Below are positions 23,086-34,892 of a stretch of DNA of 64,000 nucleotides, one piece after another. The stretch covers positions 4,188,543 through 4,252,542 of the forward strand of contig JAULJL010000047.1 in NCBI GenBank assembly GCA_030761205.1. The letters run 5' to 3'. Each line of letters begins with the position of its first letter. The first letter of the stretch is position 1. The notes beneath the pieces are model-generated. The model was not told the origin of the DNA. It made no database searches and saw only the letters and a program-made list of their open reading frames with translations. This DNA is from Fremontodendron californicum (taxonomy: Eukaryota; Streptophyta; Magnoliopsida; Malvales; Malvaceae). The translations under genes were made by a program, and so were the position numbers.

Positions 23086-24159
23086 ATGATCAATGAACTT
23101 TATTTAATCAAATACCATTTTCAACAAATATGGACTGTTACATGCTATATTTATTGCATCTTAACTATTCAAATCATATTTTTAATAGAGTACAAGTATT
23201 TTTTTTTGGGTTAAAAACAGCATGTGAGAAGATTTTTTTTATTTGTAAAGATTTTAAGTTATATAGTTTGAGATTTTTTTCATCTATTCATCTCAGGCTC
23301 TCAGCATTTGACTTTAAGACTTCAAAATTGAATTTTTTTCCCTTCTATATCTATTAAAATGAAAATGCCCAACAAATTAACTTATTTTCAAAATTAGAAG
23401 GTAAATAAAGTAGAAATTCAAAGTAGAGTGGCCTGATCGGGTCGGGTTGAATTCGAATAATTTTTTTACTTATTATCAGATTTAAGAATGATAACGGATC
23501 GAATATTTTTTTTTGGTAATATCCGAATTCGAATTCGCAAAATTGCTTTATCCGAATCCGTTTATTATCCACATTAAATCCGAATATTACTATCCGAATC
23601 CGAATTAAATAACATTATCCGTCGGATATCCAAATCCGCTAAATATTTGAATTCAGTAAGTAAAAAAATTAAATAAAAATATAAAATCAAATAAAAATTA
23701 ATTTTAAATTTAAATAAACGGATAATGGATTTGGATATCCGAATCCGATCCGCAAAAGTAACCTAATTCAGATATTAGAATCCATTGTCCGCATAAGTAA
23801 CGCGGATTCAGATAATGAATATCCGAGATTTTATATCCGCATCCATTTCGAATTTGCTAGATATTAATTATAATATCTGAATCCACAAAAAATAAATCGA
23901 ATAATTATAAACATTCCACTAACCATTATCATCCTAAGATCTATCCTCTAACTCTCTCCTTTAATGAAATAGTGATGCTGCATGATCCGCCCATTTGATC
24001 CGTATTTTTGTCCAGTTGATTTCTTTTTATAAAAAAAATTTATAAATTAAAATTTATTTTATTTTAATTTTTATAAAATATATACTTTTCATATTATTTA
24101 TTCCTTTGAGATTTTTTATTAGGAGGCACTGGGGGCCGGACATCAAGCATTTTCCTTAA
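23086..24159. other. Gene-free DNA with a (T)ATCCGAATCCG-rich dispersed repeat
   Basis: About 23431-23925 is densely filled with TATCCGAATCCG and GGATATCCGAATCC phrases in both orientations, typical of a decayed inverted-repeat element. No transposase and no clear ends. The small ORFs here are in low-complexity frames. Confidence 0.45.
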
Positions 24160-24344
24160 GGGTTTTGTTAATAAGTACCTTTAGGACACTCTTTAAGGTT
24201 AATTAATATACTATTTATAATAATAACATTGTATTAAATGTAAAAATTTATAATTTTATTCATTATTTTTAATACATTAATTAAAAATATTATTATATTT
24301 AATAATTTTAAAAAATATTGTTAGGATACTTATTATCAAAATAT
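24160..24344. mobile_element. Mutator-type MITE, family 2, copy 1
   Basis: 185 bp. Left end GGGTTTTGTTAATAAGTACC, right end GGATACTTATTATCAAAATAT (inverted). It is flanked by a perfect 9-bp direct repeat TTTCCTTAA at 24151-24159 and 24345-24353. The TSD length points to Mutator-type transposition. Confidence 0.75.
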
Positions 24345-24353
24345 TTTCCTTAA

Positions 24354-25155
24354 TGAAAAAGCAGGGTAGGCTTTGGCCTTTGGTAGCCTACAATATTTTC
24401 AGGTCTCTTTCAGTCTCTGAAAAAGTTACCTACATCTTTGACAGTCCAAATAAACAACCCGGGGTCATTTCTGTAACTTCTCAACATCCCCTCACACCTA
24501 AAAATTAGATTTCACAATTTTGAACTCATTATACACGTAAATACTGTACGAAAAAATAATATAAATATTAGTATGAATATATAAATACATTAAAATTTTT
24601 ATAATATAAATTATTAATATATAAAAAATATATAATATTTTAAATATAATTATAATACATAAACACGATAAAAATTCACGTATTGCAAGATCTATTAAAA
24701 ATAAACAAAGTAAAAGAAGTAACATTTCATAAAAAAAGAAGAAGATATAAGCAGTTTTCAAAGCGTTTTGTTTTGTTGTGTTCTTTTATGTTGCAGCCAC
24801 TTTAGAGACAAGAAATTCCAACCAAAATAATTTGGTTTGCTATTTTTTTTTTTCTTTTGCTTCAACTCGTTCTTTCTTTTGCTTCAACTTTTTCTTTCTT
24901 TTTCTTGTTAAATCTTATAATAGATTGTAGAAAAACAAGGAAAAGATCCAATTTTCTTCTTCTTTCTCTCTCTTTTTCTGATCTTGATAGCTAAAAAAAA
25001 GGTTCATCAGTAATATTGAACATTACATTTTTCATTCTCTTCTTGGAAATGTCAGCATTTTAGCTAGCAGCTGCTGCTTTATCTAAGTTCCTCTCTTTCT
25101 CTTTCCTTGTTTGAGAAAAACTTCTTCAGCTATCTGCTTCTTCTCATTATCAAAC
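24354..25155 (+). promoter_or_regulatory. Upstream region and leader of the WEB-family gene
   Basis: No convincing TATA box can be chosen in this AT-rich DNA. From about 24840 the + strand becomes strongly CT-rich (repeats of TTCTTT, CTTCTTCTTTCTCTCTCT), a common feature of plant 5' untranslated leaders. About 24520-24695 is a decayed AT-rich repeat related to the one at 4850-5065. Confidence 0.45.
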
Positions 25156-28100
25156 ATGTCTGCTAAATCCAAGTAAGTTACACTAACTCTCTTTTTCCAT
25201 TTCTTTTTTCTCTCTAAAATTCCAAGCTTTCTTCCTTAATTCTTTTATTTTAGACTAGATCTGACTTGGGTTTTTTCTTTCTTTATTGGACTGTTTGTTT
25301 TTGGGTTTTTATTTTCTGTTCTTTTGATCTTTTTTTTATCTTAAATTCTGGATTATTTGGATCCGCTTTTTGATGGTTTTTTAGGGCTTGTTGGTTTTTT
25401 TTTTTTTTTTTTCCTGTGATTTGAAATTTAAACACTATATCTTTCTTACTTTGCCACTCTACTTTTCCCACTCAAGTTCTCACCTTTTTTACTCAATTTT
25501 GTTCTTTGATTTTCTTTTTCAAATGGGTTTACTTAATTTTCCTGTATTCATAATCTTGACCTTCTTTTATGAGTGTTTTTCTGTAGTTATTTTGCTTCTA
25601 GGGTTGGATATTATCTTAAGATTATTTCTCTCAATTTGCAAATGTGTTATTTAAAATGCATATGCATAGATGTATCAGTTTAATAGACTAATTTGATCTT
25701 GCTAAATTATGTTGAAAGAAGTTGCCATATTGGACATAGATCCATCTTTAATTTGATTTCCACATGAATCTTGTTTATTTTATTTGCATCATGTGTTTTA
25801 CATAGTGGGACTTTGATCTTATGCTCAAAATATGACACTTTGAACATTTAAACAGATCTGGTTTATCTGAAACTCCTAGCAAGGTTTCACCAGCAACATC
25901 TAGAGTGGCAAGTAAAATAAGCAGGGGACTGGCTAAATCAGAACCTGATTCACCCTCTCCCTTGCTGAGTACTCGCCATTCAGTTGATCGATCCCCGCGA
26001 TCGTCCCTTAACTCGAAGCCTACAATTGATCGTAAATCACCAAAGGTTGCCACCCCGCCTGAAGTAAGTTTTTTAGTCAATGCTGTCAAATATTACTGCA
26101 TTTGATCTTTACATAGTTTTTGGGTACAAGAAGTAATTTTCTGACTCGAGAAATTTGAAGATTAAAGGGGATTTATTGATATAGGATTCTGGTTAAGAGT
26201 ATAGTGAAGCAGGGGAAGTTTTTTCTCGATGTTTCGAGGATAATGTGTTGTACTTCAAGTAAATTTTAAAAAAGAAGTTTTATTTTGACTTTTGGGAGAA
26301 ATAAAATGTTTTCTGAAACATTTTGTATCCTTTGATGTTTGGACTTCGGAGAGAAAAACTGGTTTTGGGAAAGAGAATCAAACATGCATTTATTATTGTA
26401 ACTATGAAACTACTGGAATTTCATTTCCATTATTTGTTGGTTTTGGATTTTCAGAAACCACAAACACGGGTGGGTAAGGGATCGGAATTGCAGGCTCAAT
26501 TGAACTCGGTTCAGGAAGATTTAAAGAAAGCAAAGGAGCAAATATCATTGATTGAGAAAGAGAAGGCACAAGCAATTGATGAACTGAAAGAAGCACAGAA
26601 AGCAGCTGAAGAAGCAAATGAAAAGCTTAGAGAGGCTGTGGTTGCACAAAAGCGAGCCGAAGAGAGCTCTGAGATTGAGAAGTTCCGGGCTGTTGAGTTG
26701 GAACAGGCAGGAATTGAAGCTGCTCAAAAGAAAGATGAAGAATGGCAGAAAGACATTGAATCTGTGAGGAACCAGCATGCTTTGGATGTGGCTTCTCTTC
26801 TCTCTACCACTCAGGAGCTTCAAAGGGTGAAGACGGAACTAGCCATGACTTGTGATGCGAAGAATCAAGCACTGAACCACGCTGATGATGCAACCAAGAT
26901 TGCTGAAATCCATGCTGAGAAGGTGGAGATTCTGTCAGCTGAATTGGTTCGGTTGAAGTCCTTGATTGATTCGAAGCGTGAAACGGAAGCTAATGAAAAC
27001 AACGAAATCATGTTGAAGCTTAAGGCAGAGATAGAGTCATTGAAACGGGAACTTGAGAAAGCAAAGACCTATGAGGAGAAGTTGATGGAAAAGGGGGCTT
27101 TCATTGAACAACTTAACGTTGAGCTAGAAGCTGCGAGAATGGCTGAATCTTATGCACACAATGTAGTAGAGGAATGCAAAAATAGGGTTGAAGAATTAGA
27201 AATGCAGATTGAGGAAGCAAAGAAGTTGGAAAGATCTGCATCAGAATCTCTGGAATCAATCATGAAGCAATTAGAGAACAGTAATGATTCATTGCATGAT
27301 GCTGAATCTGAAATCGCCGCTCTTAAAGAGAAGGTGGGGTTATTGGAAATGACAATTGGTAGACAAAGAGGGGATCTTGAGGAATCAGAACAGCGCATTA
27401 ATATGGCTAAGGAAGAAACTACAGAAGTGACAAAATTGGTTGAGTCTCTGAAGTCTGAGTTAGAAACAGTGAAGGAAGAAAAGACCCAAGCTTTAAATAA
27501 TGAGAAGCTTGCAGCTTCCAGTGTTCAAACTCTTTTAGAAGAGAAAAACAAACTCATTAATGAGTTGGAAAATTCTAGGGATGAGGAAGAAAAAAGCAAG
27601 AAAGCAATGGAAAGCTTAGCTTCAGCCTTACATGAAGTTTCTGCAGAAGCTAGGGAGGCTAAGGAGAAGCTGTTATCTGGTGAAGCTGAGCATGAACATT
27701 ATGAAACACAGTTAGAGGATCTAAGATTGGTCCTGAAAGCAACAAATGAGAAGTATGAAACCATGCTTGATGATGCAAAAAATGAGATTGATCTTCTTAC
27801 AAATTCCATTGAACAGTCCAAGAATGAATACCAGAATTCGAAAAGCGAGTGGGAACAAAAAGAACTGCATTTAGTCGATTGTGTAAAAAAATCGGAAGAA
27901 GAAAACTCATCTCTGGAAAAAGAAATTAATGGGCTGGTAAATTTGCTGAAAAAATCTGAGGAAGAAGCTTCTGCATCTAAGGAGGAAGAAGCTCAGTTGA
28001 AGGAGAGCCTAAAGGAAGTTGAATCTGAGGTGATTTATTTGCAAGAAGCTCTAAAGGAGGTCAAGACTGAGAGCATGAAATTGAAGGAGAGTTTGTTTGA

Positions 28101-28767
28101 TAAAGAAACTGAATTGCAGAGTGTCATTCAAGAAAACGAGGAACTCCGAGCTAGGGAAGCTGCTTCTTTTAACAAAGTTGAGGAGTTGTCTAAGTTGTTA
28201 GAAGAAGCTACAATCAAAAAGCAAATCGAGGAAAATGGTGAGCTAACGGACAGTGAGAAGGACTACGATTTGCTGCCTAAGGTGGTTGAATTCTCGGAAG
28301 AGAATGGACATGGAAGTGAAGAGAAGCCCAAGTTAGAGCTGCCATCAGAACAGCCCAAGGAGCCAAAAAAAGAAAATTCTGTGGTGGTATATAATGGCTC
28401 AAAAGATGAGGCTCTTCAAGCAGATGGTGCCAAAGTGGAGAATGTGAATGGAAAAGTGAAGGAAGATGAGACTAAAGGAAGAGAAGATGATTCAGTTGAA
28501 ATTGAATTCAAAATGTGGGAGAGCTGCAAAATTGAAAAGAAAGAATTTTCACCAGAAAGAGAACCTGAGCAAGAATCCTTTGAGGAGGAAGTGGAGTCAA
28601 AGGTGGAGAGTACTGAAAGCTTTGATCAAATAAAGGGTTCGACAGAAAATGTCGATGATGGTGGAAACTCACCATCAAAGCAGCAGCAGCAACACAAAAA
28701 GAAGAAGCCTTTACTCCGTAAATTCGGGAGCCTACTGAAGAAGAAGGGAAGTAGCAACCAAAAGTAG
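25156..28767 (+). CDS. WEB-family coiled-coil protein (At5g16730/At3g02930-like)
   Basis: Three exons: 25156-25172, 25856-26063 and 26455-28767, joined through GT-AG introns of 683 and 391 bp. Both splices keep frame (AA|A and GAA|AAA), giving 845 aa. The start is the ATG of a 17-nt first exon (MSAKSK), because the joined N-terminus MSAKSKSGLSETPS matches the family's basic Ser/Pro-rich head. The open frame that appears to start at 26323 reads through intron 2. Residues 1 to about 85 are basic and Ser/Pro-rich, including TPPEKPQTR. About 85-640 is long coiled coil (LQAQLNSVQEDLKKAKEQIS, IHAEKVEILSAELVRLKSL, KKAMESLASALHEVS). The C-terminus holds the family blocks SEKDYDLLPKVVEFSEENG and EIEFKMWESCKIEKKE, then a Lys-rich tail ending LLKKKGSSNQK. 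WEB proteins such as WEB1/PMI2 act in blue-light chloroplast movement. The exact role of this subgroup is not established, and its database label 'chloroplastic' is a prediction. Confidence 0.93.
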
Positions 28768-29340
28768 ATAATGAAATCTGCCATGGCATGACTTAGCCCT
28801 ACCAGCAGGCAGGTATAGTGGATAATGTCTTGCAGCTGAATGTGTTTGCTTCATTTGTTTTGCTTTTAATGTTCTCAATAGATTTAAAATTGAAGAGGCT
28901 TGTATCATGTTTAGTTTCTTAATTTTTTTTTTTTTTTTTTTTTTTCTCTTTTCAAAATTTTAAATTTGATTCTCCATATTGGATAGTATCTTGTATGTGA
29001 TGGAGATAATTCTTAAACCTTTTTTTTTGCTTGTTCTTCATATCTAAAATTGGTGAAAAAGTGTGGTGACTTAAGTTGTATACTTGTATTCCAATGTGCT
29101 TTCTTTATGTTTTACAAGGAAACCAAGTTTTATGCATCATTCATCATTGCTGAACTTCGTGTTTAAATTGTAATCAATATTTACAGGATTGTGCATGATT
29201 ATAATGTTACCTCGATCAGTTTGTGATGTAAACTGAATCATACCTTATACGCTCTTTGCTGTTTTCGGCTATGTTACCCGGACTAGGGAGTGAGTGTCGG
29301 ATACGGCTATGTGTCTGTTACAGATATACTCAATTTTTTT
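28768..29340 (+). other. 3' flank of the WEB-family gene
   Basis: Likely 3' untranslated sequence for the first few hundred bases. There is a T20+ run at about 28925-28946 and no canonical AATAAA close to the stop. From about 29271 it merges into a dispersed repeat (GTGTCGGACACAAGTGTTAG type) also found at 31503 and 63738. Confidence 0.5.
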
Positions 29341-29840
29341 TTTTTTAAGTGAGTATCATATTCTCGTATTCATGTTCAAATATGTGTCGGACACAAGTGT
29401 TAGACACGGATATATTAAGAAAAATAAGAGTCTGGGTAACCTATAACATAGGTTTTCAGTTTTCTGAGAAAACATCTATTCTCTTTTTAAGTGATCAACA
29501 GTTTCTGCCTTTCTGGTGATAAAAAATTCCTTCCTATTTTCATGTGGAATAAGTACAATATAGCATCCAGGAGTGGATATCGGACAATGAGAAGTAAAGG
29601 TTAATGCGACATTAACTAAAGGGTTTTTACTGGTTAACTATATGTGTGGATCAAACATGAAACCTTCCATTATCCCAGGGAAGAATGAGAACTTCAAATG
29701 GCCCCAAGATTGGTTGTTTTAAGATGGCTAATTCAATTTAGAGTAATGATGGTTCCACATCCAAATGAGCATGCTTTCTTCATTTAAAGTTTAAACTTTA
29801 AACAATAGATTTTGGTCATCCATGAAACGAGGGTGCTGAT

Positions 29841-30221
29841 TAGGGGTGTAAGCGTCGAGTTCAAGTAGTAAAAAATTTGAGTTCGACTCGAAATTCGTAG
29901 TTCGAAGTTTTGTTCGAGTTTGATTGAGTTTTATTTTTAAAATTCGAGTTCACTCGATTAAGTTTGTTTATCTAGTAAAAAAAAGAGTTTGATTCTCATG
30001 CTCGATTTTAAATTCGGTTACTTTTGTTCAAACTTGAGTTCGAATTGAGTTTTTTCAATATTAATTAAAAATTAAAAAATTTGATTAATCTCGCGAGTTA
30101 GACATTGAAATACTTGAATTTGGCTCGTTCATGTTCGGTTCGATAATAACCAAACTAAATATAAATTTTTTTCGAACCAAACTCAAGTAATTTGTGAGCA
30201 CAATTATTTTATTTACACTTA
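29841..30221. mobile_element. Short TIR element, TAGGGGTGTAAG ends (copy A)
   Basis: 381 bp. Left end TAGGGGTGTAAGC, right end TTTACACTTA. The interior is rich in GAGTTCGA/TCGAACC phrases. Flanks GTGCTGAT and GAACTGAA match at 5 of 8. The ends and probable 8-bp TSD suggest a hAT-type MITE. The copy-B counterpart is 32017-32634. Confidence 0.55.
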
Positions 30222-30528
30222 GAACTGAACTTATCATTGTCGGTGTCTTTAAGGTGATGGAAACATAAAACTTGATGACTTTTTTTTTGGGGTCTAATTT
30301 ACATAATCAAGACAAGGAAAATGGTGAACTAATGAATGCATACAATGTTTTTTTTTCTTCCTTAAAGCTTTTGACAATCCCAAGGGGTCATGTTAGTATT
30401 TTATTTTTTTACAAGAATCCCAAGAAGAATTGATGCAACAAATTTAGAGCAGGAATTATTTAACCTAAGAGATCTCTTTATATAAAAGAGAAAATGTTAA
30501 CCATTGAGTAGTGACATTATTTATAATC

Positions 30529-30687
30529 AATGTTTGTTAATGAGTGTTCTTAGGCCATTTTTTAAAGTTAGTTTGTATTAAATATAAAAGTTGATAACTT
30601 TATTCATCATTTTCGATGCACTGATTGAAGATATTACTATATTTAGTAACTTTAAAAAGTGTCTTAAGACACTTGTTAGCAAAATCC
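30529..30687. mobile_element. Mutator-type MITE, family 2, copy 2 (decayed)
   Basis: Left end AATGTTTGTTAATGAGTG, right end ACACTTGTTAGCAAAATCC, internal TATTAAATATAAAAGTTGAT. Same family as 24160-24344 and 33056-33239. It is absent from copy B at the matching place, so either A gained it or B lost it after duplication. Confidence 0.55.
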
Positions 30688-31920
30688 AAAAAGAAAAGTG
30701 TAATTAATGGATCACTTTTTCTTGAATTCAATAAAAGTAATATATTAAATACAAAAAACTTTTTTAAAAAGATAAATAAATAATCTTTAATCAGTATCTA
30801 TAGATACTGATTAAACGAACCCTTTATAAAATTATCCATGGTAAATTTTTGACTTATTAAGCTGCTATGTCTTGTACTGAAAAGAACACAATTTGAACTG
30901 TCCAATGGCAATGTTTTTTTTTTTTTTTTCCTTTTCCCATGATTTTGCTGTTCTCGGTTCCCACAAAATGTAAAAGAAAAACAGAAGTTAGGTTCCAATT
31001 CAAACGGTCATAAGATAGGGGCAGATGCCACTGAAAGTAGAATTTAAAGACCTTAAGCTAAAATATTAGATTCGATAATTTGTATATGCGTATTGTATTT
31101 TCTAATTTTTTTAGTTATGCAAAAATAAACATAACACAAATTATTAAATGTGTCAAAATCCTAAACACGAATACGATATGTATATTAAATGTATCATGTT
31201 AATCATATTTAAATATATCATATCATATTTATTATATTATTTTCGTTTCACGTCCAAAATTATCTTATCTATAAAATACTTTAAGTAAAAGAATGCCAAG
31301 ATTACACCATCTGGTTGGTGATGCATTGTCAATAGTTATAATTAATTCATTTAAAGCAATTTCCCTCTGCTAAGCGAAGTGCTTTCTTTATATATAGACT
31401 TGTTTATGGGTTGGATTGCAACTTGAATTTTTTTTTTTTTTACCTAAGTCTGGGTCGGGTCGGGTTGGTTTGAAAATTTATTTTACTATTCACAAAATAA
31501 AAGTTTTTTCATATATTTGGAGTATTATATTATCGTATCCATGTCCAATATATGTCAGATACAGGTGTTAGACACGGGTATATTAAGAAAAATGAAGAGT
31601 CCGGATAACGTATAACATAGGTTTTCAGTTTTCTGAGAAAACATCTATTCCCTTTTTGAGTGATCAACAGTTTCTGCCTTTCTGGTGATCAAAAAATTCC
31701 TTCATATTTCATGTGGAGTAAGTAGAAAAAAGCATCCAGGAGTATATATTGGATAATGAGAAGTAAAGGTCAATGTGACATTAACTAAAGGGTTTTTACT
31801 GGTTAACTATATGTTTGAATCAAACATGAAACCTTCCATTATCCCAGGGAAGAATGAGATCAAAACTAGAACAATCAAATTTTGTTTTCTCCACTTTTTG
31901 AATGTATGGGAACTGCAAAT

Positions 31921-32310
31921 GGCCTCAAGATTGATTGTTTAAGATAGCTAATTCAATTTAGAGTAATGATAGTTCCACATCCAAATAAGCATGCTTTCTT
32001 CATTTAAAGTTTAAACTAGGGGTGTAAGTTGAGTCGAGTCAAAGTAGTAAAAAGTTAGAGTTCGATTTAAAATTTGTGGTTTGAAATTCGGATCGAGTTC
32101 GATCGAGGTTCATTTGGCCTCAAGATTGATTGTTTAAGATAGCTAATTCAATTTAGAGTAATGATAGTTCCACATCCAAATAAGCATGCTTTCTTCATTT
32201 AAAGTTTAAACTAGGGGTGTAAGTTGAGTCGAGTCAAAGTAGTAAAAAGTTAGAGTTCGATTTAAAATTTGTGGTTTGAAATTCGGATCGAGTTCGATCG
32301 AGGTTCATTT
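31921..32310 (+). repeat. Exact 195-bp tandem duplication
   Basis: 31921-32115 is repeated, apparently without a mismatch, at 32116-32310. Both copies run from GGCCTCAAGATTGATTG to GATCGAGGTTCATTT. The unit spans the left end of the TAGGGGTGTAAG element, so that end is present twice (32017 and 32212). Confidence 0.85.
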
Positions 32311-32634
32311 TTAAAACTCGAGCTCACTTGATTAAGCTTGTTTATCTAGTAAAAAAACAAGCTCGATTCTCATGCTCAACTTCAAATTCATTTATTTTTG
32401 CTCGAGTTTGAGTTCGGATTGAGTTTTTTCAATACTAATTAAAAAAAATATATATATATTAAAAAAAAAAGTCGATTAGGTTCGCTAGCTAGACATTGGA
32501 ATACTCGAATTTGGCTCGCTCGAGAACTCGAGTTACTCGAGCTTGACTTAGATTCGACAATAATCAAACCAAATTCGAATTTTTTCGAGCTAAAATCAAC
32601 TATCTTGCGAGTATAGTTATCTCGTTTACACTTA
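32017..32634. mobile_element. Short TIR element, TAGGGGTGTAAG ends (copy B)
   Basis: Counterpart of 29841-30221, lengthened by the 195-bp tandem duplication of its left end. Ends TAGGGGTGTAAGTTGAG and CGTTTACACTTA. Confidence 0.55.
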
Positions 32635-33055
32635 ATAGTGACCTTATCATTGTTGGTGTCTTTAGGTGATATATTTAAGATGATGGAAACATAAAAGTTG
32701 ATGACAATTTCTTCTTTTTTTTTTGGTCTAATTTACATAATCAAGACAAGGAATATGGTGATCTAATGAATGCATACAATGTTTTTATCTTCCTTAAAGC
32801 TTTGACAATCCCAAGGGGTCATGTTAGTATTTTTTTTTTACAAGAATCCCAAGAAGAATTGATACACCAAATTTAGACAAGGAATTATTTAACCTAGAGG
32901 CCTCTTTTATAAAAGGTAAATGCTAACCGGTGTCTAGTGACACTGATTAAATTGATATATAAAAAAAAGTGTAATTAATGGATCATTTTTTCTTGAATTC
33001 AGTAAAATGTAATATATTAAATACAAAAAACTTTCCTAAAGAAGTAAATAAATAA

Positions 33056-33239
33056 GGATTTTACTAATAAGTGCCCTAAGGGCACTCTTTAAGGTTATTA
33101 AATATAGTAATATCTTCAATCAATGCATTGAAATAATAAACAAAGTTATCAACTTTTACATTTATACCAACGTTATTACTATAAATAGTATATTAATTAA
33201 CTTTAAAGAGTATCCTAAGGGCACTCATTAGCAAAATCC
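33056..33239. mobile_element. Mutator-type MITE, family 2, copy 3, perfect 9-bp TSD
   Basis: 184 bp. GGATTTTACTAATAAGTGCC at the left and CACTCATTAGCAAAATCC at the right. Flanked exactly by AATAAATAA at 33047-33055 and 33240-33248. Copy A keeps the unoccupied AATAAATAA at 30775-30783, which proves insertion after, or in only one copy of, the duplication. Confidence 0.85.
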
Positions 33240-33310
33240 AATAAATAATTTTAACAAGTGCTTATAGGCACCCATTAAGCGAACCCTTTATAAAATTACC
33301 CATAGTAATT

Positions 33311-34768
33311 TGATAAGCTCATAAAATATACATTTTATGCCTTTCTACTCTTTAGTTTTTGTTATGTTTTCGATCTTTATCTTGTTTACTTATAATATGT
33401 TTTTGAATTTTAGGTACAATAAGGAGAATGAAGTCAAAGATATCAATAATGATGGTAAAGAGCTTACAAAATCATAATCACAAGATGGAAGAAGACTTGG
33501 GAGTCAAAAATATCAATTTTGGTTGAAAAGCAATCAGGCAGATTTGACCTCTGGAGCTTGTTGTAAGGAAAACATGAGTTAGAGTCTTTATTTGAAGAAA
33601 CTTCCTTCTTGAATTTTGAAGTTGACTTGATTATCTTCCAACGATTATTATGGGCCCAAATCGGATAAGAAATGGGGCAACCAAATTGTCGCTAGAAGAT
33701 CTCCCTAAAGAATCCTACGGCCAGAAAAACCTAACCGCAAATCTGAAAAAAAAGGCAAAACGTGATTTTTCTGCCTCCAGGCTTACTTGTGCGGCAAGGA
33801 CTTATTATCAGGGTTTTAAAGCTCTATAAATACCATCTTTTGAGCCACAAACTAGACATCTTTTGAGGAGACTCAAGGGATCATCATTATTCTTCTTCTT
33901 CTTCTCCATTCTTTTATTTTTATTTTAGTTTGATGTATATATTATTCATGCTTATGTTATGCTAAACTTCTTTGGTTAAGGGTGATTTCAAAGCCCTAGA
34001 CATGTTATGTAATTAATTTTTCAGAATCTATCTTTCATTGTTTTCTATCAAAGTTGCTTATGTTCTTCCATTAAAATTGTTCATGATGATGTTTTGATTT
34101 GTTTAGGTGGCCAACTAGATAAATCTTGATAATTGTCTAATGCTAGTTTAAGAGTCTTGATCCGTTTAATTGTCTTGATTTCCTATTCATAAGTGGCAAT
34201 TTGTGATTAATGATTATGGTCAATTTTCAATAATTGCAAAGTGAAACATAACCTAAGTTGAACAATCCGAACTTATGTGTTTGTTGCTTAGATCAACCTA
34301 TCTTTCTCATCATAAAGCTGCTATTAAATTGAATTTAGAGAGCTTATTCTAGGTTGTTGATAGTTAGAGATTAAATAGAGAGCTTTTTCTATTTAACGAC
34401 GAACTAAGGAAAGATTGGGGTAACAGAGCTTGTTGTTATCTATGGTTTTAACTTTGATGGCTAATTAATGTTGATAGATATGAAATTGATTCTTAATGAT
34501 GTCTAGTGGTGGAGAATGAAACCTTAAACTATATTTTTCATATTTTATTCTTCTTAATTACTTGTTTTCTTACTTTTCTTGTTTGCTAATTTTTAAAACT
34601 ATTTCAAAACCCCCTTTTATTTTGTTTCTTTGAACGTAAGTTATAAACTAATAACTCATAGATTAAAACCCAATTCCCTGAGGACTCGACCCTTGCTAAT
34701 CACTATACTCTACAATTGATTTTTTTTAAGTGCAAGGTTAAATAAGATACACTCTTTTGGGTGCATCA
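33311..34768 (+). repeat. 5' LTR, Athila-type element
   Basis: 1458 bp. It aligns along its whole length with 37815-39295 with few differences. Related to the solo LTR at 54270-56082, especially in the 3' half (TGTCTAATGCTAGTTTAAGAG, ACTCGACCCTTGCTAATCAC). Confidence 0.88.
33825..33832 (+). promoter_or_regulatory. TATA box in Athila-type 5' LTR
   Basis: TATAAATA in the context AAAGCTCTATAAATACCA. Conserved at 38347-38354 in the 3' LTR and as TATAAATA at 55081-55088 in the related solo LTR. Confidence 0.6.
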
Positions 34769-34773
34769 AATTT

Positions 34774-34791
34774 TGGCGCCGTTGCCGGGGA
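34774..34791 (+). promoter_or_regulatory. Primer-binding site, tRNA-Asp type
   Basis: TGGCGCCGTTGCCGGGGA, five bases after the 5' LTR. This is the standard Athila-lineage PBS and fixes the + orientation. Confidence 0.8.
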
Positions 34792-34892
34792 TTGCTTTAT
34801 TTAGTTTATTGGTTTATTCTTATTTTTAGTTGTAATTAATTTATTTTTCTTGTACATACAGGTTTTTGTTTTCAATTTTCAAGCAAGAAGAG

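Larger units (their letters stand above)
29341..31502 (+). repeat. Tandem duplication, copy A (mostly uninterrupted)
   Basis: About 2.16 kb repeated in the same order and orientation in copy B, which starts at 31503. Shared landmarks: the ACATAGGTTTTCAGTTTTCTGAG block (29446 and 31615), GGGTTTTTACTGGTTAACTATATG (29619 and 31791), the TAGGGGTGTAAG element, and the block from TTTTTGACTTATTAAGCTGC (30845) to a truncated MITE family 1 copy (31395-31502). It holds the empty sites of three insertions present in copy B: AATAAATAA at 30775-30783, AAATT at 30843-30847 and GGCAG at 31020-31024. Confidence 0.85.

Noticed and set aside
26323..26454. Upstream extension of the long WEB-family open frame
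   Set aside because: It lies in intron 2. A good acceptor (TTTTCAG at 26448-26454) and frame-compatible exon 2 (ending GAA at 26063) give the conserved N-terminus instead.
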